Of a stretch of DNA of 64,000 bases, positions 51,382-60,598 are shown piece by piece; positions within the stretch are counted from its first letter, which is position 1; the number at the start of each line of letters is the position of its first letter. The translations under genes and the position numbers were made by a program. Where the stretch lies: NCBI RefSeq assembly GCF_002077695.1, contig NZ_MWUE01000018.1:1-64000 (forward strand), in the 5' to 3' direction. The DNA is from Pantoea latae (GTDB taxonomy: Bacteria > Pseudomonadota > Gammaproteobacteria > Enterobacterales > Enterobacteriaceae). Under the pieces are notes generated by a model. The model was not told the origin of the DNA. It made no database searches and was given only the letters and a program-made list of their open reading frames with translations.

Positions 51382-53103
51382 TTACGCCTGCTCCTTTACC
51401 GGCAACTGATGCACCGCAATATAGCGCTCATAGCGCGACGGCTTTAGCCGGGTTAAATCCACCAGCACCAGCCCGTCGATGCAGTGATTAAAATCGGGAT
51501 CGCTGCCGAAGTCGATAAACTGCACGCCGCCGGGCGCGCACAGCTCAGAATATTGCTTATAGAGCGTGGGGATGGCGCAGCCGAGATTGCTTAACAGCTG
51601 CTTGAGCCTGCGCAAATCTTCCTGATAGTTGTCGCCGCTGAACTGCGCCAGCACCTCCGGCAGCGAGGCGGGATAAGGTCGACGCGACGTCGCCAGCGGC
51701 AGTTCGGTGGGGAAATAGAGGCGGTAAAAAGCCACCAGCAGGTCGCGCGCCGCCAGCGGCATGCCGCCGGAGATCGAGACCGGCCCAAACAAGTAGCGCG
51801 TCTGCGGATAGCGCGCCAGATAAGCGCCAATGCCGAGCCAGAGATAATCGAGACCGCGCTTGCCCCAGTAGGCAGGCTGAATAAAACTGCGGCCCAGCTC
51901 GATGCTCTGCTGCAAAATCGGCATCATCCGCTCGTCATAGTGGAACAGGCTGTGGCTGTAGAACCCTTCCAGCCCGCGTCGGGCGAGCTGCTCTTCGCCG
52001 GGAATAAAGCGGTAGGCGCCGACAATTTCCAGCTGCGCGTCGTCCCACAGGATCAGGTGATAATAGTCGTCGTCGAAATTATCCAGATCGCGACGGCGGC
52101 CGCTGCCCTCGCCCACGGCGCGAAAGGCGATTTCGCGCAGCCGTCCCAGTTCGCGCAGCAGCGGCACCCAGGTGGCGCCGTTGCGCCGCCACAGGTAGAT
52201 CTGCTTGCCGTCGCCGGTGGTGCCGAGGTGCTCGCTGTCGCGCAGCGCCCGCTTCAGCTCGGCGCGATCCTCCGCGCGGGCGATCGCTTTCTCCGTCTGG
52301 AACAGGCCAGGACGCTGCTGGCCGATGCGATAGAGATGCTTGCGTAGCCGCTTCGCCAGCGCTTTGCCCGGCGTATGGCCGTCATGCCAGTGCGCAAACG
52401 GGATCTGCGCGCCAATATGCAGTTTGATGCGCGCGCCGCGCTGGCGGAACATTTCGCGCACCAGCATCAGCAGCGCCAGCGGCTGGGCGATCTTCGCCGC
52501 CGCGTAGAACAGCGCGCTGTTGCGGCCGTCGATAAATACCGGCAGCAGCGGCGCGCGGGCGCGCGCCGCCAGCCGCAGAAAGGTGTGATGCCAGCGGCCG
52601 TCGCGCACGCCGCGGCTGCCAAGGCGCGATACCTCACCCGCCGGGAAAATAATCAGCACGCCGTCACCGGCGAGATGCTGCTGCATATGTTCAAGCTGAT
52701 CGCGACTGGTGCGGTTGCCCATATTGTCGACCGGCAGCATCAGCGCGTTGAGCGGCTCTAGCATCGTCAGCATGCGGTTGGCGACAATTTTGACATCGCG
52801 CCGCACCTGCGCCACCGCCGACAGCAGCGCCAGCCCGTCAAGCGCGCCGAGCGGATGGTTGGCGACGATCACCACCGGCCCGCGCGGCGGGATCTGCTCC
52901 AGATCGCGCTCGCTCAGCTCGCAGCGCACGTCGAGGTGCTCCAGCATCTGCTCGACCATATCCAGCCCTTTCAGATGCGGATAGCGCGCGGCGAAGCGCT
53001 GAAACTCCTCTTCGCGCAGCGCCCAGCGCAGCGCGCGACGCTGCCAGCCGGCGGGCTGCGCCTGCGGCCAGAAACGTTCGACAACCTGATCGACAGAAAA
53101 CAT
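51382..53103 (-). CDS. olsF: Bifunctional acyltransferase, OlsF-like ornithine lipid synthase
   Basis: 573 residues with two acyltransferase parts. Residues about 60-270 are a PlsC/OlsA-like O-acyltransferase (NHPLGALDG, FPAGEVSRLG). Residues about 325-500 are a GNAT-like N-acyltransferase of the OlsB type (VGAYRFIPGEEQLARRGLEGFYSHSLF, ELGRSFIQPAYWGKRGLDYLWLGIGAYL). This domain order is that of OlsF described in Serratia, which makes phosphate-free ornithine lipids in one polypeptide. Start 53103 has AAGG upstream. The assignment to ornithine rather than another amino acid is inference. Confidence 0.85.
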   Translation of the reverse strand: MFSVDQVVERFWPQAQPAGWQRRALRWALREEEFQRFAARYPHLKGLDMVEQMLEHLDVRCELSERDLEQIPPRGPVVIVANHPLGALDGLALLSAVAQVRRDVKIVANRMLTMLEPLNALMLPVDNMGNRTSRDQLEHMQQHLAGDGVLIIFPAGEVSRLGSRGVRDGRWHHTFLRLAARARAPLLPVFIDGRNSALFYAAAKIAQPLALLMLVREMFRQRGARIKLHIGAQIPFAHWHDGHTPGKALAKRLRKHLYRIGQQRPGLFQTEKAIARAEDRAELKRALRDSEHLGTTGDGKQIYLWRRNGATWVPLLRELGRLREIAFRAVGEGSGRRRDLDNFDDDYYHLILWDDAQLEIVGAYRFIPGEEQLARRGLEGFYSHSLFHYDERMMPILQQSIELGRSFIQPAYWGKRGLDYLWLGIGAYLARYPQTRYLFGPVSISGGMPLAARDLLVAFYRLYFPTELPLATSRRPYPASLPEVLAQFSGDNYQEDLRRLKQLLSNLGCAIPTLYKQYSELCAPGGVQFIDFGSDPDFNHCIDGLVLVDLTRLKPSRYERYIAVHQLPVKEQA

Positions 53104-53177
53104 AACGCGCCTTTTTTTCGACGATGATGACGCCAAAAATAAGGCGAGATGTTTTCAGTATGATGACGCAGCGCGGG

Positions 53178-53783
53178 TCAGAGATGGTCAGCGATCGGCG
53201 TCCAGATCTCGGTCAGCGCGCCCGCTTCGCCGGTAAAAGGATCGCGCGTCGGCAGCGGCACCTGCTTCACCTGCTGCTGGGCCGCCTGCAGTTTTGCCGG
53301 CTCGTCGCGGCTGGTCTCCGGCGAGAATCCCTCTGGATAGGCGCCGACCACCATAAAGTCCTCGCTGGCGTAGACCTGTTTATGGCCGACGCCCGCCGGG
53401 ATCAGCACCGCATCGCCGGCGCGCAGCGTCACCATACGGCCGGTATCGCCGCCGAACAGCACTTCCGCCCAGCCCTGCGCCACGCCCAGCAGCTCATGGG
53501 TGTTTGGATGGTAATGGGTGTAGGGAAAAATGTCGTAGCGCCAGGCGGGCGGCCAGCCGTGGCGGGCAAAGGTCTGCTCGAACCAGCTGGCGAGATCGGG
53601 ATCCTCCTCCTCCGCGTCATCCGGCGCGACGCGCGGCCAGATGATCAGCGGCAGAGGATTATTCGGCACGCCGCCCGACGGGTTGGCAAGCATCAGGTGC
53701 TGCGGATTATTCGACGATCCGGCAGCGAACGTGCCTGCCGCGAAGGACATCAGCAACAACAGACTGGAAGAAGAGGCAGTCAT
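53178..53783 (-). CDS. Secreted cupin-domain protein
   Basis: 201 residues with a probable signal peptide (SSLLLLMSFAAGTFAAG) and a cupin barrel: YTHYHPNTHELLGVAQGWAEVLFGG and LRAGDAVLIPAGVGHKQVYA carry His/Glu metal ligands. Similar proteins (YjlB-like) are annotated only as cupin. GGAGA is before the ATG. Periplasmic location is inferred; substrate unknown. Confidence 0.82.
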   Translation of the reverse strand: MTASSSSLLLLMSFAAGTFAAGSSNNPQHLMLANPSGGVPNNPLPLIIWPRVAPDDAEEEDPDLASWFEQTFARHGWPPAWRYDIFPYTHYHPNTHELLGVAQGWAEVLFGGDTGRMVTLRAGDAVLIPAGVGHKQVYASEDFMVVGAYPEGFSPETSRDEPAKLQAAQQQVKQVPLPTRDPFTGEAGALTEIWTPIADHL

Positions 53784-53917
53784 ACAGGGTCTCCGGTTAG
53801 CGTTCAGCTAAGTGTGGCAAAACCCGGTGCCGTTGCAATGTGCGCTGATCAGCAAATTCAACATAAAAGCATGATTTTGCTAACCAAACACAAATAACAT
53901 CGCAACAATTCTACGCG

Positions 53918-56041
53918 TTAACCCGGCGTCGCCTCGCAGATGCTGTGCGGCAGCGCCGCCTGGCGCTTCTCTTCCGCCTCCAGCGCGAAGTTGGGCAGCT
54001 CGGCGACCTTTTCCGGCGGCACCGGTTTGCCCAGCAGATAGCCCTGCAGCGTGTTGCAGCCTAAGCCGGTGAGGAAAGCCTGCTGCTCGGCGGTTTCTAC
54101 CCCTTCCGCCACCACTTTGAGATCCAGCGACTGCGCCAGCGCGACGATAGCCGAGACGATGGTGGCGTCCTCGGTCTGATGCTGTAACTCATTGACGAAA
54201 GCGCGATCGATTTTCAGTTCGCTGGCCGGCAGGCGCTTGAGATAGAGCAGGCTGGAGTAGCCGGTGCCGAAGTCGTCAATCGAGGCTTTTACCCCCAGCC
54301 GCGTCAGCTCGGTCAGGATGCGCACGCTCTCGTCGGGATCGCGCATCGCCGTGGTTTCTGTTACCTCCAGCGTCAGCAGCTCAGGCGGGATGTCGTGGGT
54401 CGCCAGCGCCTCGGTCACCGTCTCCACCAGATTGCTCTGTTCAAACTGCAGCGCCGACAGGTTCACCGCCACCGACCAGTTCAGATGCCCCTGCTGACGC
54501 CACTGATGCAGCTGGCGACACGCCTCATTAATCACCCAGCCGCCGATAGTGACGATCATGCCGGTCTTCTCCGCCAGCGGCAGAAAAACGTCGGGCGTCA
54601 GCAGGCCGCGCGTGGGATGCTGCCAGCGCAGCAGCGCCTCAAAGCCGATGATCGGCCCGCGCGGCGCGCAATATTTCGGCTGATAGAAGAGCCTTAGCTC
54701 GTTGTTCTCCTGCGCGTGCCAGAGATCGTTGTTGAGCTGCAGCTGGGTCTGCGCCAGCGTATTCATCGACGGCTGGAAGAAGTTGTGCCCGTTGCGGCCG
54801 TTGTTTTTGGTGTGGTACATCGCCGCATCGGCGTTGAACATCAGCTCGCGCTCGTCGTTGCCGTCGCCGGGATAGACCGCGATGCCGATGCTCAGCGACA
54901 CCATCAGCTCGTAGCGCGAGATCTCAAACGGCCGCTCAATGGCTTTCACCAGCGTATCCGCGACCGTTGCGGCGTCGTTGGGATCGTTTATCTCAATCAG
55001 CAGCACGAACTCGTCGCCGCCCATGCGCGCCAGCGTGTAGTAGCCCTTCATCTGCTCGCTCATGCGCTCGGTAACCGCGATCAACAGGTTGTCGCCGACG
55101 TGATGGCCAAAGGCGTCGTTGACCGCCTTGAAGCCGTCAAGATCCATAAACATCAGCGCGAACTGGGTGCGCTCGCGGTTGGCCTTGTTGATCGCCTGCT
55201 CCAGGCGATCCTCCAGCAGAATACGGTTCGGCAGACGCGTCAGGTTGTCGTGCAGCGCCAGCTGCGCCAGTTCGCGGTTCGCCTCCGCCAGCGACCGCGC
55301 CAGGATGGCGGTGCGCGCCTGCATGCGCGCGTCCAGCATCGACACCAGCAGCGTAATGCCGAGGATCGCCAGCGTCACCACCGTGACCAGAATCGCCAGC
55401 CAGTTGCTGTTGACGCCCATCTGCATGGCGTGGCTGTGCGCCGGGAAACTGGCCGCCGCCATGCCGGTATAGTGCATGCCCGCGATGGCGAAGCCCATCA
55501 CCACCGAGGCGCCGAGGCGCAGGACCGTGGTGCGGCCGGTGGTGCCGTCGCGCAGGTTGAACGCCAGCCAGAGCGCCGCGCCCGACGCCACCAGCGCAAT
55601 CACCACCGACACGGCGATCCAGCCCCAGTTCCAGCGGATGCCGGGCGAGAACATCAGCGCCGCCATGCCGGTGTAGTGCATCGCCGCCACGCCGCTGCCC
55701 AGCACCAGCGCGCCGCCCAGCAGCTTTTTCAGCGGCAGATCGCCCTGGCAGACCAGCCAGAGCGCGAAGATCGAGGCGACAACGGCTATCGCCATCGAGA
55801 CGCCGGTCAGCGACGCGTCATAGCTCATCACCATTTCCATAGTCATGGAGAGCATGCCGATAAAGTGCATCGCCCAGATGCCGACGCCCATGGCGAAGCC
55901 GCCGCCAAACAGCCAGATCAGCGCGACTCTGCCGGTCGAGGTCGCGACGCGGCCCGCCATATCCAGCGCGGTAAAGGAGGCCAGCATTGCGACGAGGATC
56001 GACACAATGACGGTAAACGAATCGTATGAGGTCACTAACAT
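53918..56041 (-). CDS. MHYT-GGDEF-EAL membrane protein
   Basis: 707 residues. The N-terminal seven-helix MHYT sensor (about 8-235) has MHFIGM, MHYTGM and another MHYTGM (likely copper-binding His/Met). GGDEF (about 265-425) has ARMGGDEF, without an I-site. EAL (about 440-690) has GFEALLRW, VNLSALQF, LEVTE, DDFGTGYSSL, LKIDRAF and AEGVET, all intact. It probably senses O2, CO or NO at the membrane and changes c-di-GMP. It lies in tandem with a paralogue at 56196. Confidence 0.93.
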   Translation of the reverse strand: MLVTSYDSFTVIVSILVAMLASFTALDMAGRVATSTGRVALIWLFGGGFAMGVGIWAMHFIGMLSMTMEMVMSYDASLTGVSMAIAVVASIFALWLVCQGDLPLKKLLGGALVLGSGVAAMHYTGMAALMFSPGIRWNWGWIAVSVVIALVASGAALWLAFNLRDGTTGRTTVLRLGASVVMGFAIAGMHYTGMAAASFPAHSHAMQMGVNSNWLAILVTVVTLAILGITLLVSMLDARMQARTAILARSLAEANRELAQLALHDNLTRLPNRILLEDRLEQAINKANRERTQFALMFMDLDGFKAVNDAFGHHVGDNLLIAVTERMSEQMKGYYTLARMGGDEFVLLIEINDPNDAATVADTLVKAIERPFEISRYELMVSLSIGIAVYPGDGNDERELMFNADAAMYHTKNNGRNGHNFFQPSMNTLAQTQLQLNNDLWHAQENNELRLFYQPKYCAPRGPIIGFEALLRWQHPTRGLLTPDVFLPLAEKTGMIVTIGGWVINEACRQLHQWRQQGHLNWSVAVNLSALQFEQSNLVETVTEALATHDIPPELLTLEVTETTAMRDPDESVRILTELTRLGVKASIDDFGTGYSSLLYLKRLPASELKIDRAFVNELQHQTEDATIVSAIVALAQSLDLKVVAEGVETAEQQAFLTGLGCNTLQGYLLGKPVPPEKVAELPNFALEAEEKRQAALPHSICEATPG

Positions 56042-56195
56042 AGTGAAGTTCCGTTAAAGCCCAAAACGCAGCTGTGGTGTTGTAATGAAAAAGTCACAGG
56101 GATGAATTATTTGCTCAGGTTATCGGCAAAAGGCAAAGGGTTATTAGCCAGCCACGATGAAAGCTTCCGATGTCTCTGAGCGTTAAAATCTATCG

Positions 56196-58247
56196 TCAGC
56201 TGACAATGAAGTCGCCGACGCGGTCGGCAGGGGTCGGTTTGCCCAGCAGATAGCCCTGCAGCGCGTCGAAACCGAGCCGCGTCAGCAGCGTTTGCTGCTC
56301 TTCCGTTTCCACCCCTTCCGCCACCATGCGCAGATTCAGCGTCTGCGCCAGCGCCAGCATCGCGCTGACTACGGTGGCGTCCTCGCTGTCGGCGCGCAGG
56401 CTGTTGATAAAGCTGCGGTCGATCTTCAGTTCGCTGGCGTCGAGGTGCTTGAGATGCAGCAGGTTGGCGTAGCCGATGCCAAAGTTGTCGATCGCCACGC
56501 TTACCTGAATTTTTTGCAGCTCGCTGATGCGCTGCTGGCTAAACTGCGGATCGCGCATGGCGACGGTTTCGGCAATCTCCAGCGTCAGCGCGCCGCCCGG
56601 CAGCTGATGGCACAGCAGCGCCTGGCGCACGGTTTCCAGCAGATCGCGCTGGTGAAACTGCAGCGCCGAGAGGTTGACGGAGACGGTCCAGTGCTCATGC
56701 CCGTCGCTGTGCCACTGTTTTAGCTGGCGGCAGGCTTCGTTGATCACCCAGTTGCCGAGGGCGACGATCTGGCCGGTTTTCTCCGCGCGCGGCAGAAAGA
56801 TATCGGGCATCAGCAGGCCGCGCGTGGGATGCTGCCAGCGCAGCAGCGCCTCAAAGCCGATCAGCTCGCTGCCGCTGGAGCGGAATTTCGGCTGATAGAA
56901 CAGCCGCATCTCCTGGCGCTCCAGCGCCTGCCACAGATCGTTGGCCAGCGCCAGCTGGTGCTGCGCGCTGGCGCTCATCGCCGGCTCGAACAGGCAGCAG
57001 CCGTTGCGGCCGCTGTATTTAACGTGGTACATCGCCGAATCGGCGTTGAACATCAGCTCCTGCTTGCTGCGGCCGTGCTGCGGCCAGAGGGCGACGCCGA
57101 CGCTGAGCGAGACGCGCAGCAGATAGCGGTCCAGCTCGAACGCGGCGTCGATCGCCCTGACCAGCCGCTGCGCCAGCGCCACGGCGCGCGCGCTGTCGTT
57201 GCCCGTTGTCAGCAGCACAAACTCGTCGCCGCCGAGGCGCGCCAGCAGCATGTCGTCGTCGAGCTGGCCGCGCAGGCGGTCGGCGACAGCAATCAGCAGG
57301 CGGTCGCCGACAAAGTGGCCCCAGGTGTCGTTCACCGCCTTGAAGCCGTCGAGATCCATATACATCAGGGCGAAGCCCGCGCCGTCGCGCGACGCCTGAC
57401 GCAGCGCGGCGTCCAGCCGCTGCTCGAGCATCACGCGGTTGGGCAGCGCGGTCAGATTGTCGTGCATCGCCAGCTGATGCAGCTCCTGGTTCGCCTGTTT
57501 CAGACGCTGCGCCAGCCGCGCCGCGCGCAGCTGCGCGTCCAGCATCGAGGCGAGCAGCGTAAAGCCGAGAATAGAGAGCGTCACCAGCGCCACCCACACC
57601 GCCAGCCCCTGACTGCTGACGCCCTGCGCCAGCGTCATGCTGTGGCGATCGAACTGCGCCGCCGCCATGCCGGTATAGTGCATGCCGGCGATGGCGACGC
57701 CCATCACCAGCGCCCCGAGCGCGCGCATCGTCAGAAGATTTTTTTCGCTTTGACGCAGGTGGAACGCCAGCCAGAGCGCCGCGGCGGAGGCGAGATAAGC
57801 GATGGCGACGGAGAGCGCCACCAGCGACAGGCGCCAGTGCGGCGCGGGCGAGATCAGCAGCGCGCGCATGCCAATGTAGTGCATCGCCGCCACGCCGCTG
57901 CCGAGCATGGCGCTGCCGCTAAGCCAGCGGCGTCGGCTAAAGCGCGAGCCGCCCTGGGTCTGGGCAAAGGCCAGCACGCAGGCGCCGCAGGCCGCCAGCA
58001 GCGATAGCACCGTCAGGCCGCTGTCGTAATGCATCGGCATCATCATCGCCAGCATACCGATAAAGTGCATCGCCCAGATGCCGATGCCCATCGCGACGCC
58101 GCCGACCATCAGCCATAAACGCGCCTGCCAGCCTTGCGACACCGCGACGCGCCCTGCCGTATCCAGCGCAGTAAACGCGGCAATAAAAGCGACGATCAGC
58201 GAAACGCCGACCAGAACGCTATCCCAGGTGACCAGCAGCATGTGCAA
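56196..58247 (-). CDS. MHYT-GGDEF-EAL paralogue with substituted EAL motif
   Basis: 683 residues, same architecture as the gene at 53918: MHYT sensor (MHFIGM, MHYIGM, MHYTGM), GGDEF intact in ARLGGDEF, EAL with GFEALLRW and VNLSALQF. In the EAL catalytic loop DDFGTGYSSL is replaced by DNFGIGYANL and LEVTE by LEIAE. The second Asp is normally needed for catalysis, so phosphodiesterase activity may be weak. GAGGAG precedes the ATG. A 52-bp exact match with the neighbour gene (54598-54649 and 56810-56861) supports local duplication. Confidence 0.92.
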   Translation of the reverse strand: MHMLLVTWDSVLVGVSLIVAFIAAFTALDTAGRVAVSQGWQARLWLMVGGVAMGIGIWAMHFIGMLAMMMPMHYDSGLTVLSLLAACGACVLAFAQTQGGSRFSRRRWLSGSAMLGSGVAAMHYIGMRALLISPAPHWRLSLVALSVAIAYLASAAALWLAFHLRQSEKNLLTMRALGALVMGVAIAGMHYTGMAAAQFDRHSMTLAQGVSSQGLAVWVALVTLSILGFTLLASMLDAQLRAARLAQRLKQANQELHQLAMHDNLTALPNRVMLEQRLDAALRQASRDGAGFALMYMDLDGFKAVNDTWGHFVGDRLLIAVADRLRGQLDDDMLLARLGGDEFVLLTTGNDSARAVALAQRLVRAIDAAFELDRYLLRVSLSVGVALWPQHGRSKQELMFNADSAMYHVKYSGRNGCCLFEPAMSASAQHQLALANDLWQALERQEMRLFYQPKFRSSGSELIGFEALLRWQHPTRGLLMPDIFLPRAEKTGQIVALGNWVINEACRQLKQWHSDGHEHWTVSVNLSALQFHQRDLLETVRQALLCHQLPGGALTLEIAETVAMRDPQFSQQRISELQKIQVSVAIDNFGIGYANLLHLKHLDASELKIDRSFINSLRADSEDATVVSAMLALAQTLNLRMVAEGVETEEQQTLLTRLGFDALQGYLLGKPTPADRVGDFIVS

Positions 58248-58595
58248 CTCCTCACACCCCGTCTGTCAGCAGGCGGGGTGTTGTCATCAACAACGATTTC
58301 AAACAACAACAGACGGATAAAATATCGGCCAGCCGTGCGGTTTATTATTTTCAGGGCCGAATGCCGCCGTCCCGCTCGGGCGGGAGATAAGTAAGACCTT
58401 TCCTGGTCTGGCTGAAAAAAGCGTAACTATGTCTGATTAATGCATGAACATATCACTGTTAGCGAAGCGACGATAGAGGGCGAAATGTTACCCGCTTTGC
58501 TTTTTTTCATCTGACACAACATATTGGTATTACTGGTTTATCGACCGGATAAGCGAATTGATTAATGAAAAATTAACGTATCGCTTCACTGAGTC
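58248..58595. other. Gap upstream of the pilus operon
   Basis: Divergent region between the MHYT gene and the pilus operon, AT-rich after 58400. No gene is seen. An inverted pair CACCCCG...CGGGGTG (58256-58282) lies right behind the MHYT start. No phase-switch inverted repeat was found by eye. Confidence 0.35.
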
Positions 58596-58623
58596 TTGTA
58601 CGCTGATCTATAGTAAGTAAAAT
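58596..58623 (+). promoter_or_regulatory. Predicted sigma70 promoter of the pilus operon
   Basis: TTGTAC at 58596-58601, a 16-bp spacer and TAAAAT at 58618-58623. The start near 58630 would leave a 145-nt leader before the first pilin gene, long enough for post-transcriptional control. Confidence 0.5.
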
Positions 58624-58776
58624 TTATAAAAATCCCTTAGCCAAAAACTAAGAAGATTCTAAGAAGACAGGTAATTTCTGGCGCAGCCAGAGCCGCCACT
58701 GAGATATTTTGCTGGATTTGCTAATTGGTCACCGGGTGAAAAAGCACTGACTCTGGATAATCGGTAAGGATTGATT

Positions 58777-59346
58777 ATGAAACTCAAGCTTTTTCTGTTT
58801 GCCGCTGCGGGACTGACCACCGTACTGCCTTCTGTGACTTTTGGCGCCACCACCACAGGGACCATTAATGCGACCCTGACGCTCACCACCGGTTGTCTGG
58901 TCAACGGCCAGTCCGCTACCACCGGCGTTAACTTCGGTACCCTGAACTTCGGCAGCAGCGCGGCGACGTTCGATACCCTGAACGCCACGCTGGTCGGCGC
59001 CTCCGGCAACGGCATCTACGTGCGCTGCACCACCGGTCAGACCTACAACGTGCAGGTCACCAGCAGCAACGCGGCGCCCGCCACCATCTTCGGCACCGTT
59101 TCTGGCCAGCCGCGCTACCTGATCCTCGGCTCCAACAATACGCAGGGGATCGCCTACACCCTTTACAGCGACGCGGCCTTTACCACCGCTATCGCTAACA
59201 ACACCAATATCGCCGCCAGCGGCACCACCGATCCGACGCTGGGCACCAACTACGCCATCTACGGTCGCGTGGTCGGCGGCGGCTTCAACCCGCTGATCCC
59301 GGCAGGGACCTACACCGACACCATCAACGTCGCCGTGAATTACTGA
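58777..59346 (+). CDS. Spore coat U domain pilin (CsuA/B-like major subunit)
   Basis: 189 residues. A signal peptide is cleaved near VTFGATTTG, and an SCPU domain carries a Cys pair (TTGCLVNG, YVRCTTG) and the terminal strand AGTYTDTINVAVNY, typical of Csu pilus subunits. ATG 58777 has AAGGA 7 bp upstream. It is first and probably most abundant in the operon, hence likely the major pilin. Confidence 0.87.
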   Translation: MKLKLFLFAAAGLTTVLPSVTFGATTTGTINATLTLTTGCLVNGQSATTGVNFGTLNFGSSAATFDTLNATLVGASGNGIYVRCTTGQTYNVQVTSSNAAPATIFGTVSGQPRYLILGSNNTQGIAYTLYSDAAFTTAIANNTNIAASGTTDPTLGTNYAIYGRVVGGGFNPLIPAGTYTDTINVAVNY

Positions 59347-59368
59347 TCGCGCGGTCGGGAGCCTCTGG

Positions 59369-59884
59369 GTGGCAGTGCCGCGCGCGTTGCGCACGCTAAT
59401 CTGCACGCTGCCCCTGCTGACAGGAAGTCTACACGCCTGGAGCCTGCCTACCAGCACGTTTCAGGTGTCCGCTTCCATCGTGGCGGGCTGCGTCGTCTCC
59501 GGTACCAATACCGGGGTCTTCGGCACGCTTGATTTCGGCTCGCAGTCGGGCGTCGCCAGCAGCAGCGTCAGCGCCAGCTTTGTGCAGAGCACCGCGATTA
59601 CGCTCGCCTGCACGCCCGGCACCACCCTGAGCATGAGCATCAACGGCGGCACTAACTACACCACCACGCGCAACCTGAAACACACCAGCAACACCAATAC
59701 CGTGGCCTATTCCCTCTATTCCAACGCCAGCCGTACTACCGCGATCCCGGTCAACAGCGCCGTCGCGCTGAGCTACAGCAACGCCAATAACATCACTTTG
59801 CCGATTTACGGGTTGCTGCAACTGCCTGGGCCGACGCGCGCTGGCGTCTATACCGACACACTGACCGTGACGCTGAGCTGGTAG
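59369..59884 (+). CDS. Spore coat U domain minor pilin (CsuA/CsuB-like)
   Basis: 171 residues, GTG start. Signal peptide to about residue 25 (GSLHAWS), then an SCPU domain with Cys in AGCVVSG and LACTPGT and the end AGVYTDTLTVTLSW. Divergent from the first pilin. It is 22 bp after it and 24 bp before the chaperone. Only one minor subunit is present, against two in Acinetobacter csuA/csuB. Confidence 0.83.
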   Translation: MAVPRALRTLICTLPLLTGSLHAWSLPTSTFQVSASIVAGCVVSGTNTGVFGTLDFGSQSGVASSSVSASFVQSTAITLACTPGTTLSMSINGGTNYTTTRNLKHTSNTNTVAYSLYSNASRTTAIPVNSAVALSYSNANNITLPIYGLLQLPGPTRAGVYTDTLTVTLSW

Positions 59885-59908
59885 CCGCATGCTTAAAGGA
59901 GAAATGTG

Positions 59909-60598
59909 ATGATGCGCGCCCTGTTGTTCTTTATATCCCTGCTGGCGACCAGCGCCCAGGCGGCCAATTCGCTGATGATCTGGCCCATCGATCCCAGCAT
60001 CAACCCGGATGAAAAAGCCAGCGAGCTGTGGCTGGAGAATCGCGGCAGCGTCACGACGCTGATGCAGGTGCGCATCTTTAGCTGGCAGCAGGTTGGTGGC
60101 CAGGAGCAGTACGCCACCCAGCAAAGCGTGGTCGCCAGCCCGCCGCTGGTACGCATCGAGCCGGGTCAGAAACAGCTGGTGCGTCTGATTAAGCAAACGC
60201 CGCCCGGCGCGGGTCAGGAGCTGGCCTACCGCGTGGTGCTCGACGAGATCCCGACGCCGCGCACGCCAGGGGAAAACCAGGCGGGCCTCAACTTTCAGAT
60301 GCGCTACTCGGTGCCGCTGTTTGTCTACGGCGACGGGCTGACGCGCGACGCGGCAAAGCCCGATCTGAGCTGGCGGACGATCAGCGAAGGCGGCAAATCC
60401 TGGCTGCTTATCGCCAACCGCGGCAGCGGCCATGCGCGCCTCAGCAATGTGGTCATCGGCGGACGTAAGCTGGGCGACGGTCTGTTCGGCTACGTGCTGG
60501 CGCGCAGCGAAAACCGCTGGCCGCTGAAAGCCGCCGTTGGCGGTCAGCTGACGGCAGAGACCAACGCCGGCGCCTGGCGCAGCGCGTCCAGCCGCTAA
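59909..60598 (+). CDS. Periplasmic pilus chaperone (CsuC-like)
   Basis: 229 residues. Signal peptide ends SAQAANS; the two Ig-like domains show LMIWPIDPSINPDEKASELWLENRG, RIEPGQKQLVRLI and the YRVVLDEIP strand used in donor-strand complementation. The pattern is that of archaic (Csu/sigma) chaperones. ATG 59909 has AAGGAG 7 bp upstream. Its stop directly abuts the usher start (TAAATG). Confidence 0.9.
   Translation: MMRALLFFISLLATSAQAANSLMIWPIDPSINPDEKASELWLENRGSVTTLMQVRIFSWQQVGGQEQYATQQSVVASPPLVRIEPGQKQLVRLIKQTPPGAGQELAYRVVLDEIPTPRTPGENQAGLNFQMRYSVPLFVYGDGLTRDAAKPDLSWRTISEGGKSWLLIANRGSGHARLSNVVIGGRKLGDGLFGYVLARSENRWPLKAAVGGQLTAETNAGAWRSASSR

Noticed and set aside
54716..56029. 437-codon plus-strand frame opposite the MHYT-GGDEF-EAL gene
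   Set aside because: Antisense shadow with Arg/His/Val-rich composition and no ribosome site.
58248..58776. Phase-variable fim-type switch upstream of the pilus operon
   Set aside because: I found no pair of matching inverted repeats bracketing a promoter and no recombinase gene nearby.
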